64,000 nt of DNA. Origin: Byssothecium circinans (taxonomy: Eukaryota > Ascomycota > Dothideomycetes > Pleosporales > Massarinaceae). Below are positions 23,308 to 34,799 of the stretch, piece after piece; position 1 is the stretch's first letter; each line of letters begins with the position of its first letter. Where the stretch lies: NCBI GenBank assembly GCA_010015675.1, contig ML976979.1, forward strand, positions 782,445-846,444, given 5' to 3'. Both the position numbers and the translations under genes were made by a program. The notes beneath the pieces were generated by a model. The model was not told the origin of the DNA. It saw nothing but the letters and a program-made list of their open reading frames with translations, and did not search any database.

Positions 23308-23433
23308 AAGAACAATACTAAGGAGGCAGCCAAGTAGAGAGGTGAGTTTCATCTCACCACCGAAGCCCATCCCCACTCATTCGTCCAGGTGAAGAGAATT
23401 GATACGAGACATGGGCTCCTTAGTATTGTTCTT
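23308..23433. repeat. 18-bp perfect inverted repeat, 90-nt spacer
   Basis: The left arm AAGAACAATACTAAGGAG (23308-23325) is the exact reverse complement of 23416-23433. Inside the spacer are smaller inverted repeats: GGTGAG/CTCACC at 23341-23358, and AGCCCAT/ATGGGCT at 23364-23370 and 23411-23417. The right arm recurs with one mismatch in 16 at 23629-23644. It could be a remnant of a small transposable element or a structured control region. Confidence 0.7.
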
Positions 23434-23961
23434 GGGGCATCACCACTCGCCGACCAGGGAAGGTTATCTGTCATGGTCAACAGTAGGCATATCCCATAGC
23501 TGCAAGCAGTCCGTTTCATCTTCTCATTTCGATTATACCGAACTACTATTCGCAGTGACTCGCAAAGAAGCAATAATACGAAACTGCTTTTAGACTACTT
23601 GATGGTGGTGGTCTCGTCTAGCGAGAGCCCTTACTATTGTTCTTCAAGAGAGGGTCCGAGCTCTCCGACCACAGTATGCTTCGTTTTGCAGCCTCCGGCA
23701 GTGCGGCGCAACCTACCCGGAGCTGATTGTCCATCATACGGTCCAGAAAAGGAGGACGATATGCGGGTGACTGAGTGAATGATGTATTGGCGCAGTACAT
23801 GAGGAGAGGCGACAGGATGTGTCTGGGGGATGAGGAAGGAGTAGATGTTACATAAAAGGGCACCCGCGCTAGTCCGCGTTAACACTAGTCTACTAAACTT
23901 GGGAAATCGCCTCGTGACAACGCGCATCATCCAAGCTTCACGTCCAACATCCTTCGCCACG

Positions 23962-23967
23962 ACGCGT
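23962..23967. promoter_or_regulatory. ACGCGT (MCB-type) site upstream of the BRCT gene
   Basis: Perfect ACGCGT ending 23 bp before the start codon of a DNA-damage-type gene. It is probably in the 5' untranslated region or at the transcription start. MBF control of replication and repair genes is known in yeasts; here it is only suggested. Confidence 0.3.
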
Positions 23968-23990
23968 CAACAGCAACGCGAAACCAAACC

Positions 23991-25843
23991 ATGGGCTGGA
24001 TATTCGTCGAAAAAGATGCGAATGGCGGCATGCGCCGTGAACTTCCAATCCAAGCACAGAAAGGACAGACTTTCTCCATCACCAAAACAGCGGGATCCTG
24101 GATGCCGCTTCCCAATGACAAGAATGGAGCAATGACCCTGGGCGTGTTGAGTATGTCGCATTGTAGATACATATTTTGCCGCCACTAACTGACAACTCAC
24201 AGCATTCGAAACGTGGGGTGCGAAGCTTGAGGCTCGAAACGAACCTTTGACGATAAATCCAGGTGCCCACTATGAGGATGACATTGCCGATCCTTCGGAG
24301 GCATTCGTTCTGCAGCCGTCAAGCAAAGAACGTTCGGAAGTCATTTTACTGCGCAATAACGATGTCATCCACTCGTCACGGCTACCCAATGCTCACATCG
24401 CTCTCGTATGGAAGGCGCCAGAGGTCCAAGTCAATTCATCCGAGACGCCCAATGCCGAAATCCCAGATTCCGAGGATGCAACAGCTCCAGATGGCCCTGA
24501 GCAGGAGACAGAAGACGATGAAGACCTCGATCGGACTGTGGTGATTGCGAGTAATGACTCTAGGGCGACGCCACTCCTATCCGCGCCTCGCACAGAAGTG
24601 ATCCAGGAGACCCCAACAATAGACCGTATCAATCTTGATGTGCCACTTGGCGAGGCTTTCTCCACCGCTCCCACGAAAATGGATGAGATGCGTGACGCCA
24701 AAGAAGTTGCCGCTGAGGAAGCACCGGACGCCAACGTGAAGGAAGATTCGCCGGTCCCTAGTGAGCCTGTGACAAGCCGGCGCAGGTCCCCTCTTGTAAG
24801 GATCGACAATAGCAGCAGAAAGAAGCGGGCAAGTCCATCAGATGTCGACGACGAAGATGAGGAGGATGAAATTCCAGCAGCTCGTCCAGCAAAGCGCAGG
24901 AAGGCCGGCGATGTCGCAGCCGTTACCGCCGACAAAACATCTGCTCAAGCCACAACTCGCAAACCTGCAGCGAAGGGCAGGAAACGCCTTTCTGATACCC
25001 CTCAGGAATCAACACCCTCGCGGTCGCAGAGAGGCTCACAGAAAGGCTCCCAGACTTCCTTCCAAGGCGACTACGAAGGTCCACCACCCCGCGTGGCCTT
25101 CAGCCTATCTTCCATCAAATCCACCAGCAACTTTGTCAGATTCCTCAAGAAAAACGACGGAGCCTTCCTGGAGAAGGTCGACGATACCTGCAATGTCCTA
25201 TGGTAAGAATACATACCTCCCCCTTCTCTTCCCCCAATCATCCAAACTAACTCCCCCTCACAGCGTAAAAGACGATACCCCCCTCGTAAAAACCATGAAA
25301 CTCCTCCAATCAATCGCCCTGGGAATCCCCATCGTAACCGATCAATGGCTCATTGACTCCTCGCTCGCTGGCCGTCTCCTCCCCCTCAAACCCTACATGC
25401 CCTCGGTCCCCGCGCAAGAAAAGGAATGGAAATTTAGTCTCGCGTCTGTCTGGAGCACGCCTCAAAACACCCTTTTTGAAGGCTACACTATCCTCTTTAC
25501 CCCCGCGCTCAAGGCTACATATGCAGATTTCAAAGAGGTCGAGCAGGTGTGCAAGGCGGTGGGCGCGAAGAAGGTGGTGTGTAAGAGGCCGACGGCGAAG
25601 GATGTGGAGAGTGCGGAGACGATTCTTCTGGCGGCGGATGAGGGGGATGCGGAGGCTGTGGGCGGGACCTGTTTCAGCAAGGATTTCCTTACGATGAGTA
25701 TTTTGCGCGGCGGCGCTATTGATCTTGAGAGCGAGGAGTTTCAGTTCGTGGCGAAGCCTGGGGTGGCCGTGGGAGTGGGAGCGGGAGCGGGAGCGAAAGG
25801 GGCTGAGGCACCGAAGAAGAAGGGTAGGCCGAAGAAGACGTAG
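23991..25843 (+). CDS. Tandem-BRCT nuclear protein (DNA-damage-response type)
   Basis: Exons are 23991..24150, 24203..25202 and 25264..25843, with introns of 52 and 61 nt. The frame is consistent, 579 aa. The ATG sits in a good fungal context (CAAACCATGG). The N-terminal 135 residues look folded and beta-rich, possibly FHA-like (MGWIFVEK at the start, LPNAHIALVW near the end). An acidic linker with many Ser/Thr-acidic sites and a basic nuclear-localisation-type cluster (PAKRRK) occupies about 140-345. BRCT1 runs from about 350 (RVAFSLSS) across the second intron to LIDSSLAGRLL. BRCT2 runs from about 445 to 555 (FEGYTILFTP, GTCFSKDFLTMSILRGG). The tail is Gly/Ala-rich and ends in KKKGRPKKT, an AT-hook-like basic end. 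Paired BRCTs usually bind phosphoserine peptides at damaged DNA. The architecture recalls MDC1/Mdb1-like mediators; orthology is not proven. Confidence 0.87.
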
Positions 25844-26386
25844 CACAGGCAGGCTACGTGTATCTTGTGGAACGCGGATTGAAAGGGTCTGTCTTTGACG
25901 CGGCTTCTTGGGGAAAGCGGGAACGGGCGGGCAGGGCATGGGGGATGTACTTGACTTTTTATTTTCTTCAGCGGCTATCTGGCATGATATGGCATCGGCA
26001 TGGCAAGGGCATAGCGTGGGTGGCATCTTTATTTATGATCTGTACGATATTATATTCGGCATCCCATCTCAACACATAGTTTTGGACGACTATGCTTACG
26101 TTGGCAGTACACCGTTGCTACCACAATATGGCAGCTAGGGTAGCGATGAGGTATCATGAACAGAGCATGAATGACTACGAAGACAGTTAGTGAACGAGAT
26201 ATGCCATTGGAAAAGTTGTTCAACGTTATTTCCCACTATTTCGACGGCAGTCAATGCACAGCGCGTCTTCATACCCCTGAGTACGCTTTCCAACCCATCA
26301 TCTTTACTTAATATACACATCTATTCGTCTCAGCAAACGAGATATAATACATGCCCCCTCGCACCCCCTCCCCTCCCCTCTCTTAT
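25844..26386. other. convergent intergenic region
   Basis: 3' flanks of the BRCT gene and mhr1, about 540 bp. No reading frame of interest. Confidence 0.5.
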
Positions 26387-27967
26387 CTACGCCTCGGCCC
26401 TCTTAAAAGGATTCCTCCCCAAAAACCCAAACACGCCCTTCCTTTCCTCCTCAGCCTCCACCTCCCTCGCCAACAGCTCCTGCTCCGCCTCTTCGGCGCG
26501 CCTCACAGCCTCCCTCTCCAACTCCCCAATCACGCCCTTGACCTCGTCATCGACGGCTTGCTCGTACTCTTCCTGGTTCAAAAACGAAACGCTCTCCTTG
26601 ACCGCCTTGAGAGGAAGCACGTCCTGGACCACTGCATCGGGCCAGTTCCCAGCCGCGAACTCGGCGTCGCGGAGATCGGCCCATTTGATCTCGACGTCCA
26701 TGATGAAGGGCTCTGGCGGCGACTTGGTGAGTTGAGGGGGGAGCACGGAACGCGCGATGTAGTGGTCGCGGGTGTCGTGTTGTTTCTTTGCAGCGAAGGA
26801 GGCGCGGAGGGCGGAGAGTTCGTTTTTGTAGGTTTGGAGGGTGGTGCGGTCGTATGCTAGGTTTTCTGCCGTGGAGGAGGGGGCGTGGGGGTCGGATTCT
26901 AAGACTGCGATGTCGTCTTGGAGTTTCTGGAGCTTTTCTTTGGCGCCTTCGGCGTTGGCGAGGGTGGCCTTTTCTAAGAGGTCTGCTTGCATGGTTTTGA
27001 ATTGCTCGGCTTTGCGTTGCGCGTAGTGGATCTTGCGGAGGCGCGATTCGTGGCTGCGCTTGGCTTTGGTGAGGCGTGCCTGATCCGCTGGATTCTGGTT
27101 ATGCTTCATCGCCATTTGCGCGGTCAGGCTCTTGATCTGGTTTTCCAACCACTTCGTGTTATCTTTGTTTTCCTTCTCCTTCGCCAGACTTGCGTTCGCC
27201 AGCTCATCAATCTCAGCCCACTTCTCGTTCATGAATTCGATAACTTCTTCTTCGTGGCGGCGGAGACGGTTGGCCATCTTCCGGGCGCGTGTTTCTTGTG
27301 TCGTGAGCACGGCGGCGAGGTCGGCGGATGTGTTGGCCACTTGGTCCATGATTTTCTTCATGCGCTCGGCGCGGGAGAGCTGACGGTACTCGGGGTTCGT
27401 CCGGTCCCATGAGAGTTCGTGCAATTTACGGTATTCGCGGAGGGCACGGAATGCTTGATGGCCTTGGGCAGGCGTGGGGAAGAGGGCGACACAGTGCGGA
27501 ATCCATTCGTCGGGACGTAGGACAGGCGGCTTGGAGTGCTTGCCTATGAAGGGGAGCTGGTCGAGGTGGTAGTTCTAGGCATGTCAATGGTGTTCAGTTT
27601 CACAGTTCTTCTCAAAAAAGCATACATCCAGCATCTCAGACAGTGAGTAGATGACCTGGTTGGTCTTGGTGTTGCGGAAGACGTAGATGACCTCGCCATG
27701 CTTCTTCTTTCGTTCGGGATCCACAATGTCTCTCAATGTGTACGGCTTGTGCTTCAACTTCCTCGTCTTGCTCCCCGGCTGCTTTTTCCATTTCGGATCG
27801 GTGACGACGCTGAGACTGAGGGCGGTTGCGGGCTTTGACAGGCGGATGACATGGTTCGTGATTTCTTGCTCGACGGCTCGCTGGTTGCCGGGCCGGACGC
27901 GCGACAGATTCAATGGCCGTGGTGGCTTCGGGGCTCTGAATTTCAGCCGTCCAAGATTGCGTGGCAT
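26387..27967 (-). CDS. mhr1: Mhr1 / mitochondrial large-subunit protein mL67
   Basis: Exons are 27967..27626 and 27574..26387, with a 51-nt intron (GTATGC donor, CTAG acceptor), giving 509 aa. The ATG chosen begins MPRNLGRLKF, an Arg/Lys-rich start suitable for mitochondrial import; the longer open frame upstream is dismissed. The Mhr1 domain spans about 85-175: HGEVIYVFRNTKTNQVIYSL before the intron, then NYHLDQLPF and LRPDEWIPHCV after it. Yeast Mhr1 promotes homologous DNA pairing in mitochondrial DNA and is also the mitoribosomal protein mL67. The second half (about 180-480) is a long charged coiled-coil extension, far longer than in yeast (226 aa), with a C-terminal GFLGRNPFKR segment. 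Such extensions are common in filamentous ascomycetes. It is divergently paired with the vps38 gene, whose start is only 294 bp away. Confidence 0.88.
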
Positions 27968-28261
27968 CGTGACGGACGGACGGGCGATGGCAATGGATAG
28001 GAAGATGTACGGCTCGCGGTCGCAAAAGTCGAGATGCGGGTAATGCACGGACCACACTTCTTTCCGCAGTCAGTTCGGCATGCTCCCAACGCTGGACTCA
28101 TTCATTCACACATCGCTTTGATTTGGATAGTATGAGGGCTGCAGGCTGCTATAGAACAAAAACGTCCACGTATCATGTGCCTGCAGACGGCGGCCGTTTA
28201 AGACCGCTCTCTCGTCGCTGCGCCCAAGCATCTCGACACCTCCGCCCGGCGGACACACAGC

Positions 28262-30286
28262 ATGGCCGGACATGAAGACCATCTGCAGTCGCTTGCACCG
28301 CCGCGGGAGCGCCCATGGCTGCTCCCATATGTATGTAACCCCTAAAATTACTGTCACGATAGCTGATAGCAACTGCAGAACCGGAAACTCAGGCATCTCC
28401 AAGGGATCACCATCCGCAACCTCACCCTCACCCCGGCACCTTCGACACCACGCATGCGAACGATTGACGATGAAGCACTACCAAGCACCCTCAAATCACC
28501 GACCAAGGCATTGGCCCAGCGCGAGAGCAAAGGTCTCGCCCATTCGCGATCGTCGAGCGATCTGAAAGCGACTGAAGAAGAGATCGGATGCGGCCATGGA
28601 GAACTTATCTCTCCAACCTCCCCGAAGAAACCTCAGAGACCGAGCGCAGATAAATCTTCACGCAGGAGAAGCACACTTGAGTGGGCGGGCGCGAGTCCAT
28701 TGAGCAGGCAAAAGAAGCTGGAAGATATCACCGACAGGCGCATGGCAGACACCTTCTTCACTTTGCATGTGGAAGATCAAAATGAGCCCGTGTACATCTC
28801 GGAAGTGGTGGAGCGGGCGATGAACCCAAACTTCCGCTTCTTTGATCTTACGTCCTGCGGACCCAGCGTTACGCGGCTTGATAAGCTCACCGTCAGGGTC
28901 TGGGCGAAGAGCGAAGGCACCGAGAGCTGGCAGTATCTAATCGATTTTACCGTGCAGTTCCGGTCGCTGCAATTCATCGGGAAGACACTGGAGAATTTCA
29001 AGCATCCGCTGCCGCAGAACTGCATACTGTTCCACATGACGGATGGGATATACACCAGCTTCACAGATATGCCCGTGACAGAGAAGTTCCGCTACGAAGA
29101 CTTTGCGCCGCCAAAAGAACATCCTGATGGACGGACACTACACAGTTCCTCGTACGATGCCCTGATGCGGTTGAACACGCTCGACGACTGCATACAAGAT
29201 GCACTGGCCACGCGCGACCGACTCGCAGAAGAGATTGAGACGATACTGAAGGACAATCAGGAGGCTATCGGTACGGTCGAGCGAGTGCCTGAAGCAGAAG
29301 AGCGGCTCAGAACGGTCGAAGCCGCGGTAGCTGCCGAAAAGCGCCGAGTCGATGCCGCACGAAGGAGGCGCGACGAGCTGCAAGCCAGCATACAGAAGCG
29401 GCGTGAGTTGATGCAAAAAGGGCGCGAGGCCGATGCCGAAAGACAGAAAGAACTCGGCCCGGAACGCGACAAGCATTCCGCTACCAAAGAAGCCGTAGAC
29501 CAGATCCAAGAAGACATCACAGGCCAACGGCGTCGAATATGCGAAGACATTCAAAACATCTTCCCCATCGAACCTGTCCCGGGAAAATCACTTCAATTCA
29601 CAATACGCGGTCTGCGGCTTCCCAACAGCGACTTCGATGATGTATCCGATGTCGAAACTGCCGCCGCTCTATCCTACGTTGCGCAGGTTCTGACCCTCCT
29701 CTCGCCCTACCTCTCCGTCATCCTTCCTTACCCTATAAATCTCAATGGCTCAACGTCTACAATCGACGACCCACTCGCCATCGACAGCTCGACCAACCCT
29801 TCCCACAATCCCCGCACGTACCCTCTTTTCATGAAGGGCGTTGTGCGGTACCGGTTCGAATACGGCGTTTTCCTCTTGAACAAGAATATCGAGATTCTGT
29901 CAAATTCGTTGGGTCTGCGGCCCATAGACGTCAGACATACATTGCCGAATCTAAAGTATCTGCTCTTTGTCGCGACAGCAGGGAAGGGCGAGTTGCCAGC
30001 GAGGAAAAGCGGCGGGATTAGGGGCCTCCTGGGTCCGGAAGGGTTCAAACGGAGGAAAGGAAGTGTGGATAGTACAGCGAGTGGGAGTAGTATTGGCACG
30101 GAACCGAAGAGTAAAGCGGCTAGTCACGGTAACGGTAATGGTAATGCGGTGGGAACGAAAGGGGGGAGCGAGGAACGGCTCAAGATGCATCTGAATGGGA
30201 CACCGACATCTTCGTTTACTAAATTCGGGTCGCAGAAGGCGAGGGGCGGGCCGTTGCCTGGGAGTCGGTTGAGGGAGGTTGAGTAG
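28262..30286 (+). CDS. vps38: UVRAG/Vps38-type subunit of the PI3-kinase complex
   Basis: A short first exon (28262..28330, 23 codons) is joined across a 48-nt intron to 28379..30286, giving 658 aa. The junction restores the characteristic N-terminus RPWLLPYNRKLRHLQGI followed by RNLTL, which fungal UVRAG/Vps38 proteins carry. A C2-like region follows at about 125-265 (TFFTLHVEDQNEP, NPNFRFFDL). A long coiled coil lies at 285-412 (many Glu/Arg heptads). A BARA2-like C-terminal domain runs to about 560 (TAAALSYVAQVLTLLSPYL, LPYPI, MKGVVRYRFEYGVFLLNKNIEIL). The protein joins Vps34, Vps15 and Atg6 (complex II) on endosomes to make PI3P for sorting and autophagosome maturation. Atg14 is the alternative subunit; the C2-like part and length favour Vps38. 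The tail is Gly/Ser-rich and disordered. Confidence 0.85.
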
Positions 30287-31142
30287 AGTCTATGCAGCTT
30301 GGAGCTTGTGTTGGTTTGTTAGCTGGACTACATTGGTTATGTACTCTACGTGTATAGGGGATTGTGCAGCGGCTGGCATGTGAGGTTTTCGATGATGTGA
30401 TTTCGTGTTCCTCGGGGCTTGCATTTTCTCGATTACCATACAAAGGGTAGTTATTCTTGCAGGTGATTGAGAGTAGACTTGGTCGTTCTACCTATATATA
30501 ATACGTTGACAGAAAAAACGGGGGCGACCAACTCTCAACATGGCATTAATCATCTCCCATCCACCCCAGCCACTCCCAGAGAAGTCAAAAAAAAAAGACA
30601 AACGAGAAAAAAGTGGCCTCTTACGGGAAAAGCCTGTGCCTCATAAGCGCAACTTCGATATCCCATCCGTGCCTTTGGAACGTAGAATTAGTTGAGTTGA
30701 ATTCCGGTAGCATGGGATTCTCGTACTATGGAGAGTTTGTGCTGTAATTGTTCATAATCCCAGGAGCCAAAAAAAAAAATCCCCCCCAAAAGCCTAACAA
30801 CCAATCCCCAATCCCGCAATTACCATAGACCTCGCCAATGTCAACCACCCAGGCCCACTTGCTTACCTACCCGCAGCCCACGTCTCGCTGTCACGCCCTC
30901 TCGCTGAACCCAGAACCAGAACCGGAACCCAGAGAAGGGGGAGAAAAAGGGAAAACTATAAAATGTCACCCATGCATCCACACAGATCCTTTCCCTCACT
31001 CACTCACACTAAAACTGGACTACCTTGCCTACTACATACGCCACATTACACCACACTCCAACCACAAAACGTTCAACAACACAAACTCCAACGAAACAAA
31101 ACTAATACTCAAGAAGCACACACGGACCTCGCGATCACGACA
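30287..31142. other. intergenic upstream of the secreted-protein gene
   Basis: Includes A-rich runs (near 30584 and 30770) and a CA/CT-rich leader just before 31143. No gene is recognised. It is the presumed promoter of the secreted-protein gene. Confidence 0.45.
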
Positions 31143-31743
31143 ATGAAACTCCTCGCCCTCCCCACCCCCCTCCTGCTCTTGTTCCTACTCCTCGCCTCCC
31201 CCGCCCCAGCCTCCGCCCACCTAGATAGAAACAAGTACATGCAGATAAAAGGCAGCAAGCACTGGAAGCCGTACGGTGTTGTACGTCCCTTCTCTCCCCC
31301 TCTCTTCTCTTTTCCCGTTCCCGTTCCCGTTCCGATGCACTCGCTTCAATCCCATCTCTTTCCCCGCTCCCTCCTCCCTCCTCCTCCCCACAGACCTCCG
31401 CACCGTACCCGAAGACGAACACACCCGCTAACCAAGGCGTGCGTACGCGCAGCCCGAACCCGGCCGCAAACCCATACCCTACACACACGTCCCGGGCGAA
31501 ACGTGCGTGCCCGTCGACTGCGACCGGTGGTGCGGCGACGAGGGCGACCTGGATGCTTGCGCGAAGTACTGTGCGCCGGGTGATGGGGCTGGGGCTGGGA
31601 AGTGGGTAAGTCGTTGCCCCCTTTTCTTTCTTTCCTTTTTCCTTTTTGGGGGGTTTTGCAAAAAAGGGGATGGGTTTGCTGACGGTGTTGGTTGCGTACA
31701 GTCTGGGTACGAGGCCCTTGGCGGTCGGTGTGTTCCACCCTGA
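31143..31743 (+). CDS. Small secreted cysteine-rich protein (effector-like)
   Basis: Three exons, 31143..31280, 31453..31605 and 31702..31743, are all in phase 0 and give 110 aa; introns are 172 and 96 nt. The first intron uses a GCTAAC branch site 24 nt before its CAG acceptor. A nearer CACAG acceptor would run into a stop codon, which decides the model. Residues 1-25 form a strong signal peptide (Leu-rich core, ASA cleavage site), leaving about 85 mature residues. Six cysteines lie at 64, 69, 73, 82, 86 and 107 (C-X4-C-X3-C-X8-C-X3-C-X20-C), enough for three disulfides. There are two Trp and an acidic CGDEGDLDAC loop. The size, signal peptide and even cysteine count fit the definition of candidate effectors or antimicrobial-type secreted proteins. 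I recognise no named family. It sits between conserved housekeeping genes, not in a cluster. Confidence 0.75.
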
Positions 31744-32118
31744 GGGATAGCTGCGAGCTGCGGCTTCGAATCGAAACGAAACGGTTGAGTTGGGGTTTTT
31801 TTTTCCGACGGGTTGGTATGATTGGCGGGTTGGTTCGTGTGGGGTGGACTTTTGAGTTGGTATGGGATGGGTTTGACGCTGTGCTATGTTGTAACCACCT
31901 CGGGAGGGATCTGTAGATCGACAGCATAGACCAACTATGTTCCGGTATATCTGCGTATTTTCCGCTATGGTACTTGCTGCTGCTGTTCTGCTACATGGGA
32001 GTGAGAGACACGACGACATTGGCTGTGACATCAGCAAGATATCAAGCGTCGCAATCCGAGTCAAAGACTGTTGATTGCTACTACTTATCTAAACCTTGCT
32101 CCACTGGATTCCGAACTC
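31744..32118. other. convergent intergenic region
   Basis: 3' flanks of the secreted-protein gene and trpC; no gene seen. Confidence 0.5.
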
Positions 32119-34422
32119 TCACGACTTCTTCGCTGCCTTGATAAATGCACGAATACGATCTGCGCTTTGCTCCCCATCCTCTTCAACCCCACTGCTAACA
32201 TCCACCGCCTTGACCCGAGCTCGGTACTCGCCCAGCCCTTCAAGCACCTTCTGCACATTATCAGGGTCCAAACCACCCGCGAAGATGATCTGGATACCTT
32301 CGTCAAGCGACAAAGCATCTTTGACTTCTGTCAAATCGAGCTGTTGGCCCGAGCCACCGGACCCAGCGTCGAGAAGGGGAAGCGCGTGGTATCCGCGCAG
32401 ACCGATGCCGTTACTCTTGGGGCTAAAAGCTTTGATCACGGGAACGGGGATGAGTTTTGCCCATTCGATGGGCTCTGTGCCGTGGAGCTGGACGATGTCG
32501 AGGTTGAGGAGTTGTTGCTGTTCGAGGATGTAGTCTAGTGGTTGGTTGCGGAAGACGCCGACGATGAGTGCGCGCTCCGTGTTGAGGATATGACTTGAGG
32601 ATGCGTGTTCGAAAAAGTCTGAGGCGGACTTGGAGGGAGCTGTTAATGTTCTTGAGGCGTGTTGCTTCTTCGTTTCGTGGACGGCGCGGGAGATGGCAAG
32701 TGCAGTTTCTGTAGACACTGTTCGCTTGGTTCCCACAGCTAGTATTATTCCGACGAGGTCTGCACCAGCCTCGATCGCCGCTTTGGCCGCTTCTACAGTA
32801 CGCGTTCCACAGATCTTGACTAGCGGAGTAGGAGCCGCTGAAGCCTTGGCCGGAGGGCTGCCTCCAAGTAATTTTGCAATGAAGTCTGCCGTGTCCGAGG
32901 CCCGCATCAAAGCTTCTCCAACTAGAACCGCACCTACACCATTCTTGGCATATGGCTCGACGTCCTCAGGTCCCATGATCCCGCTCAGCGCGCAGACGAT
33001 GGTCTCTTTTGGTACGAGGTTCAGCAAGCGGCTTGTGGTGTCCATGTCGACCTCGAAGTTCACCAAATTGCGATTGTTGACGCCGATGACTTTTGATCCT
33101 AGAGAGACTGCGATTTGCATCTCTTCGACATTGTTGACCTCGACTAAGGGTTCCATGCCTAGTGACTGTGAGTAGGTATACAGCCTCTTCAAAAGCTCCT
33201 CATCCAGCATCTTGACGATCAATAGGACTGTATCTGCACCCGCCAGTCTAGCCTCAAGGATCTGGTACTCGTCGAAGATGAACTCTTTGCGCAGGACTGC
33301 TGGTCTGTTGGGCATGCCTTCTAGACTTTGGCGGACTGCCCTGAGGTCATCGATGCTGCCTTTGAACCACTCCGGCTCCGTCAGAACAGAGATGGTGCTA
33401 GCGCCGGCTTTAGCGTACTTTCTTGCCTGGGCGGGAGCGCAGGTGGAAAGCGAGATGATGCCTTTGGAGGGGGACGCTCGCTTGATTTCGGCCATGAGAG
33501 AAAGGCGATATGGCGACTGTCGCAGTCTTTCGGGAAAGTTCAACTGAGGCGGGGCTAGGTTTAAGTCGTATGCGGCTTGCAGGTCACTTGGTCGTTGCGA
33601 GGGGATTTTCTTCTGTTCAGCGACGGAGGCTCTTCGGTGGTCGTAAATCTTTTCCAGTATGGAGATCTTCTTGTCCTTTGCGGTCCCGTTCGCGCCATTC
33701 GTTGCAACTTCGATTGCCTTCTCATGTGTTTCCTTGGACAACTTCTCGTTCTCGGCCCAAGTGCCGCCCTGCATGCGCAGAAAGTTCTTGAACATCATGC
33801 GCCCTTCTTCAGTCAAGATGCTCTCGGGATGGAATTGCACTCCCTCCAGCACATATTCCTTGTGGCTCACGCCCATGATCACACCGGGCTCGCCGTCCTC
33901 ACGGTCGATCCAAGATGTGACTTGGAGGCATTCAGGGACGGTTTGACGAGTTCCAGCCAGCGAGTGGTAGCGGGTAACGGGAATGTCGGGTGAGACGTTT
34001 GCATACAGGCCCTTGCCATCATGTTTGAGCGGCGATGTCTTGCCGTGTAGAATCTCGCCGGTCACATCAACCTTGCCGCCTAGGCTGTATATGATGCACT
34101 GCTCTCCCATGCAGACTCCGAGGATGGGGATCTTGCCGCTGAAGTGTTTGATCGCCTGGTTGCTGATGCCGGCATCTTTCTCTGGGTGGCCAGGCCCTGG
34201 ACTTATAACCAGCTGTGTAGGGTTTTTGGAGATTAGCTCCTCGAGCGTGATCTCGTCATTGCGGTATACGGTGACGGTTGCGCCTTCTAGGGCGAGGTAT
34301 TGATATACATTCCAGGTGAATGAGTCGTAGTTGTCAATCAGGATCAAGTTGGAGGCAGTCGGAACCGGCGGAGAGGGTTCGGGATGGTACGGCGAGTGGT
34401 CGATTATGCGTAGTGAAGGCAT
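32119..34422 (-). CDS. trpC: Trifunctional tryptophan biosynthesis protein TrpC (GATase-IGPS-PRAI)
   Basis: A single exon of 767 aa starts at the ATG 34422; a longer frame begins at a TTG. Three domains are fused in the order usual for filamentous fungi. The first is the glutamine amidotransferase of anthranilate synthase (about 25-220), with nucleophile Cys104 in GVCMGEQC and the His198/Glu200 pair in FHPES. The second is indole-3-glycerol-phosphate synthase (about 255-520), with [12 protein letters not shown] and [13 protein letters not shown]. The third is phosphoribosylanthranilate isomerase (about 540-767), with VKICGTRT and [10 protein letters not shown]. The amidotransferase works with the TrpE-type subunit, encoded elsewhere; the other domains carry out two later steps of the pathway. 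All catalytic motifs look intact. It shares a 377-bp divergent promoter with nup192 that contains a TGACTCA site about 170 bp upstream, consistent with cross-pathway (CpcA/Gcn4) induction on amino-acid starvation. Confidence 0.97.
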   Translation of the reverse strand: MPSLRIIDHSPYHPEPSPPVPTASNLILIDNYDSFTWNVYQYLALEGATVTVYRNDEITLEELISKNPTQLVISPGPGHPEKDAGISNQAIKHFSGKIPILGVCMGEQCIIYSLGGKVDVTGEILHGKTSPLKHDGKGLYANVSPDIPVTRYHSLAGTRQTVPECLQVTSWIDREDGEPGVIMGVSHKEYVLEGVQFHPESILTEEGRMMFKNFLRMQGGTWAENEKLSKETHEKAIEVATNGANGTAKDKKISILEKIYDHRRASVAEQKKIPSQRPSDLQAAYDLNLAPPQLNFPERLRQSPYRLSLMAEIKRASPSKGIISLSTCAPAQARKYAKAGASTISVLTEPEWFKGSIDDLRAVRQSLEGMPNRPAVLRKEFIFDEYQILEARLAGADTVLLIVKMLDEELLKRLYTYSQSLGMEPLVEVNNVEEMQIAVSLGSKVIGVNNRNLVNFEVDMDTTSRLLNLVPKETIVCALSGIMGPEDVEPYAKNGVGAVLVGEALMRASDTADFIAKLLGGSPPAKASAAPTPLVKICGTRTVEAAKAAIEAGADLVGIILAVGTKRTVSTETALAISRAVHETKKQHASRTLTAPSKSASDFFEHASSSHILNTERALIVGVFRNQPLDYILEQQQLLNLDIVQLHGTEPIEWAKLIPVPVIKAFSPKSNGIGLRGYHALPLLDAGSGGSGQQLDLTEVKDALSLDEGIQIIFAGGLDPDNVQKVLEGLGEYRARVKAVDVSSGVEEDGEQSADRIRAFIKAAKKS

Positions 34423-34594
34423 CTCGAAGTGTAGTGTGTAGTATGTAGTATAGCGGAGGCGCGGGGTCGGCTTCGTCCCACCTGCTGGGCTCACTCTGGA
34501 TTGCGTGTGAAGACTGTCCTTTGCAAGAATAACTAGCAATTGACTGACACGGCGAGAAGAGGCCAGACGTGGAATTGAGTATTACAGTGGAAGA

Positions 34595-34601
34595 TGACTC
34601 A
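34595..34601. promoter_or_regulatory. TGACTCA cross-pathway-control element
   Basis: Perfect Gcn4/CpcA/CPC1 core palindrome, 173 bp upstream of the trpC ATG and 199 bp upstream of the divergent nup192 ATG. trpC orthologues in Neurospora and Aspergillus are known targets of this regulator. Confidence 0.7.
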
Positions 34602-34799
34602 CCGTCATCTGCTTCAATTCAATTAATGGATCGGAGCTTTGGCCCTGTCCCGCCGACAAAATGATAGACGCGGTCGGTGGCCCGTGCAAAGCTAAGCTTG
34701 GCTTTCGCGATGAGAGAAACATTCAACGCCTGCAAACATTCACCTCCCTCCTCTCTTTCCTATGGACTCCGGCTGAGAATCATCCATTGACGCGCCGCC

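Larger units (their letters stand above)
22961..23990. other. shared divergent promoter of ste2 and BRCT gene, with inverted repeat
   Basis: About 1 kb between divergent starts. It contains an 18-bp perfect inverted repeat (23308-23325 / 23416-23433), a third near-copy at 23629-23644, and an ACGCGT hexamer at 23962-23967. No convincing gene. Confidence 0.55.

Noticed and set aside
31402..31452. Exon beginning at the nearer CACAG acceptor in the secreted-protein gene
   Set aside because: In the required phase it meets a TAA within 45 nt. The distal acceptor with a GCTAAC branch site gives the cysteine-rich frame.
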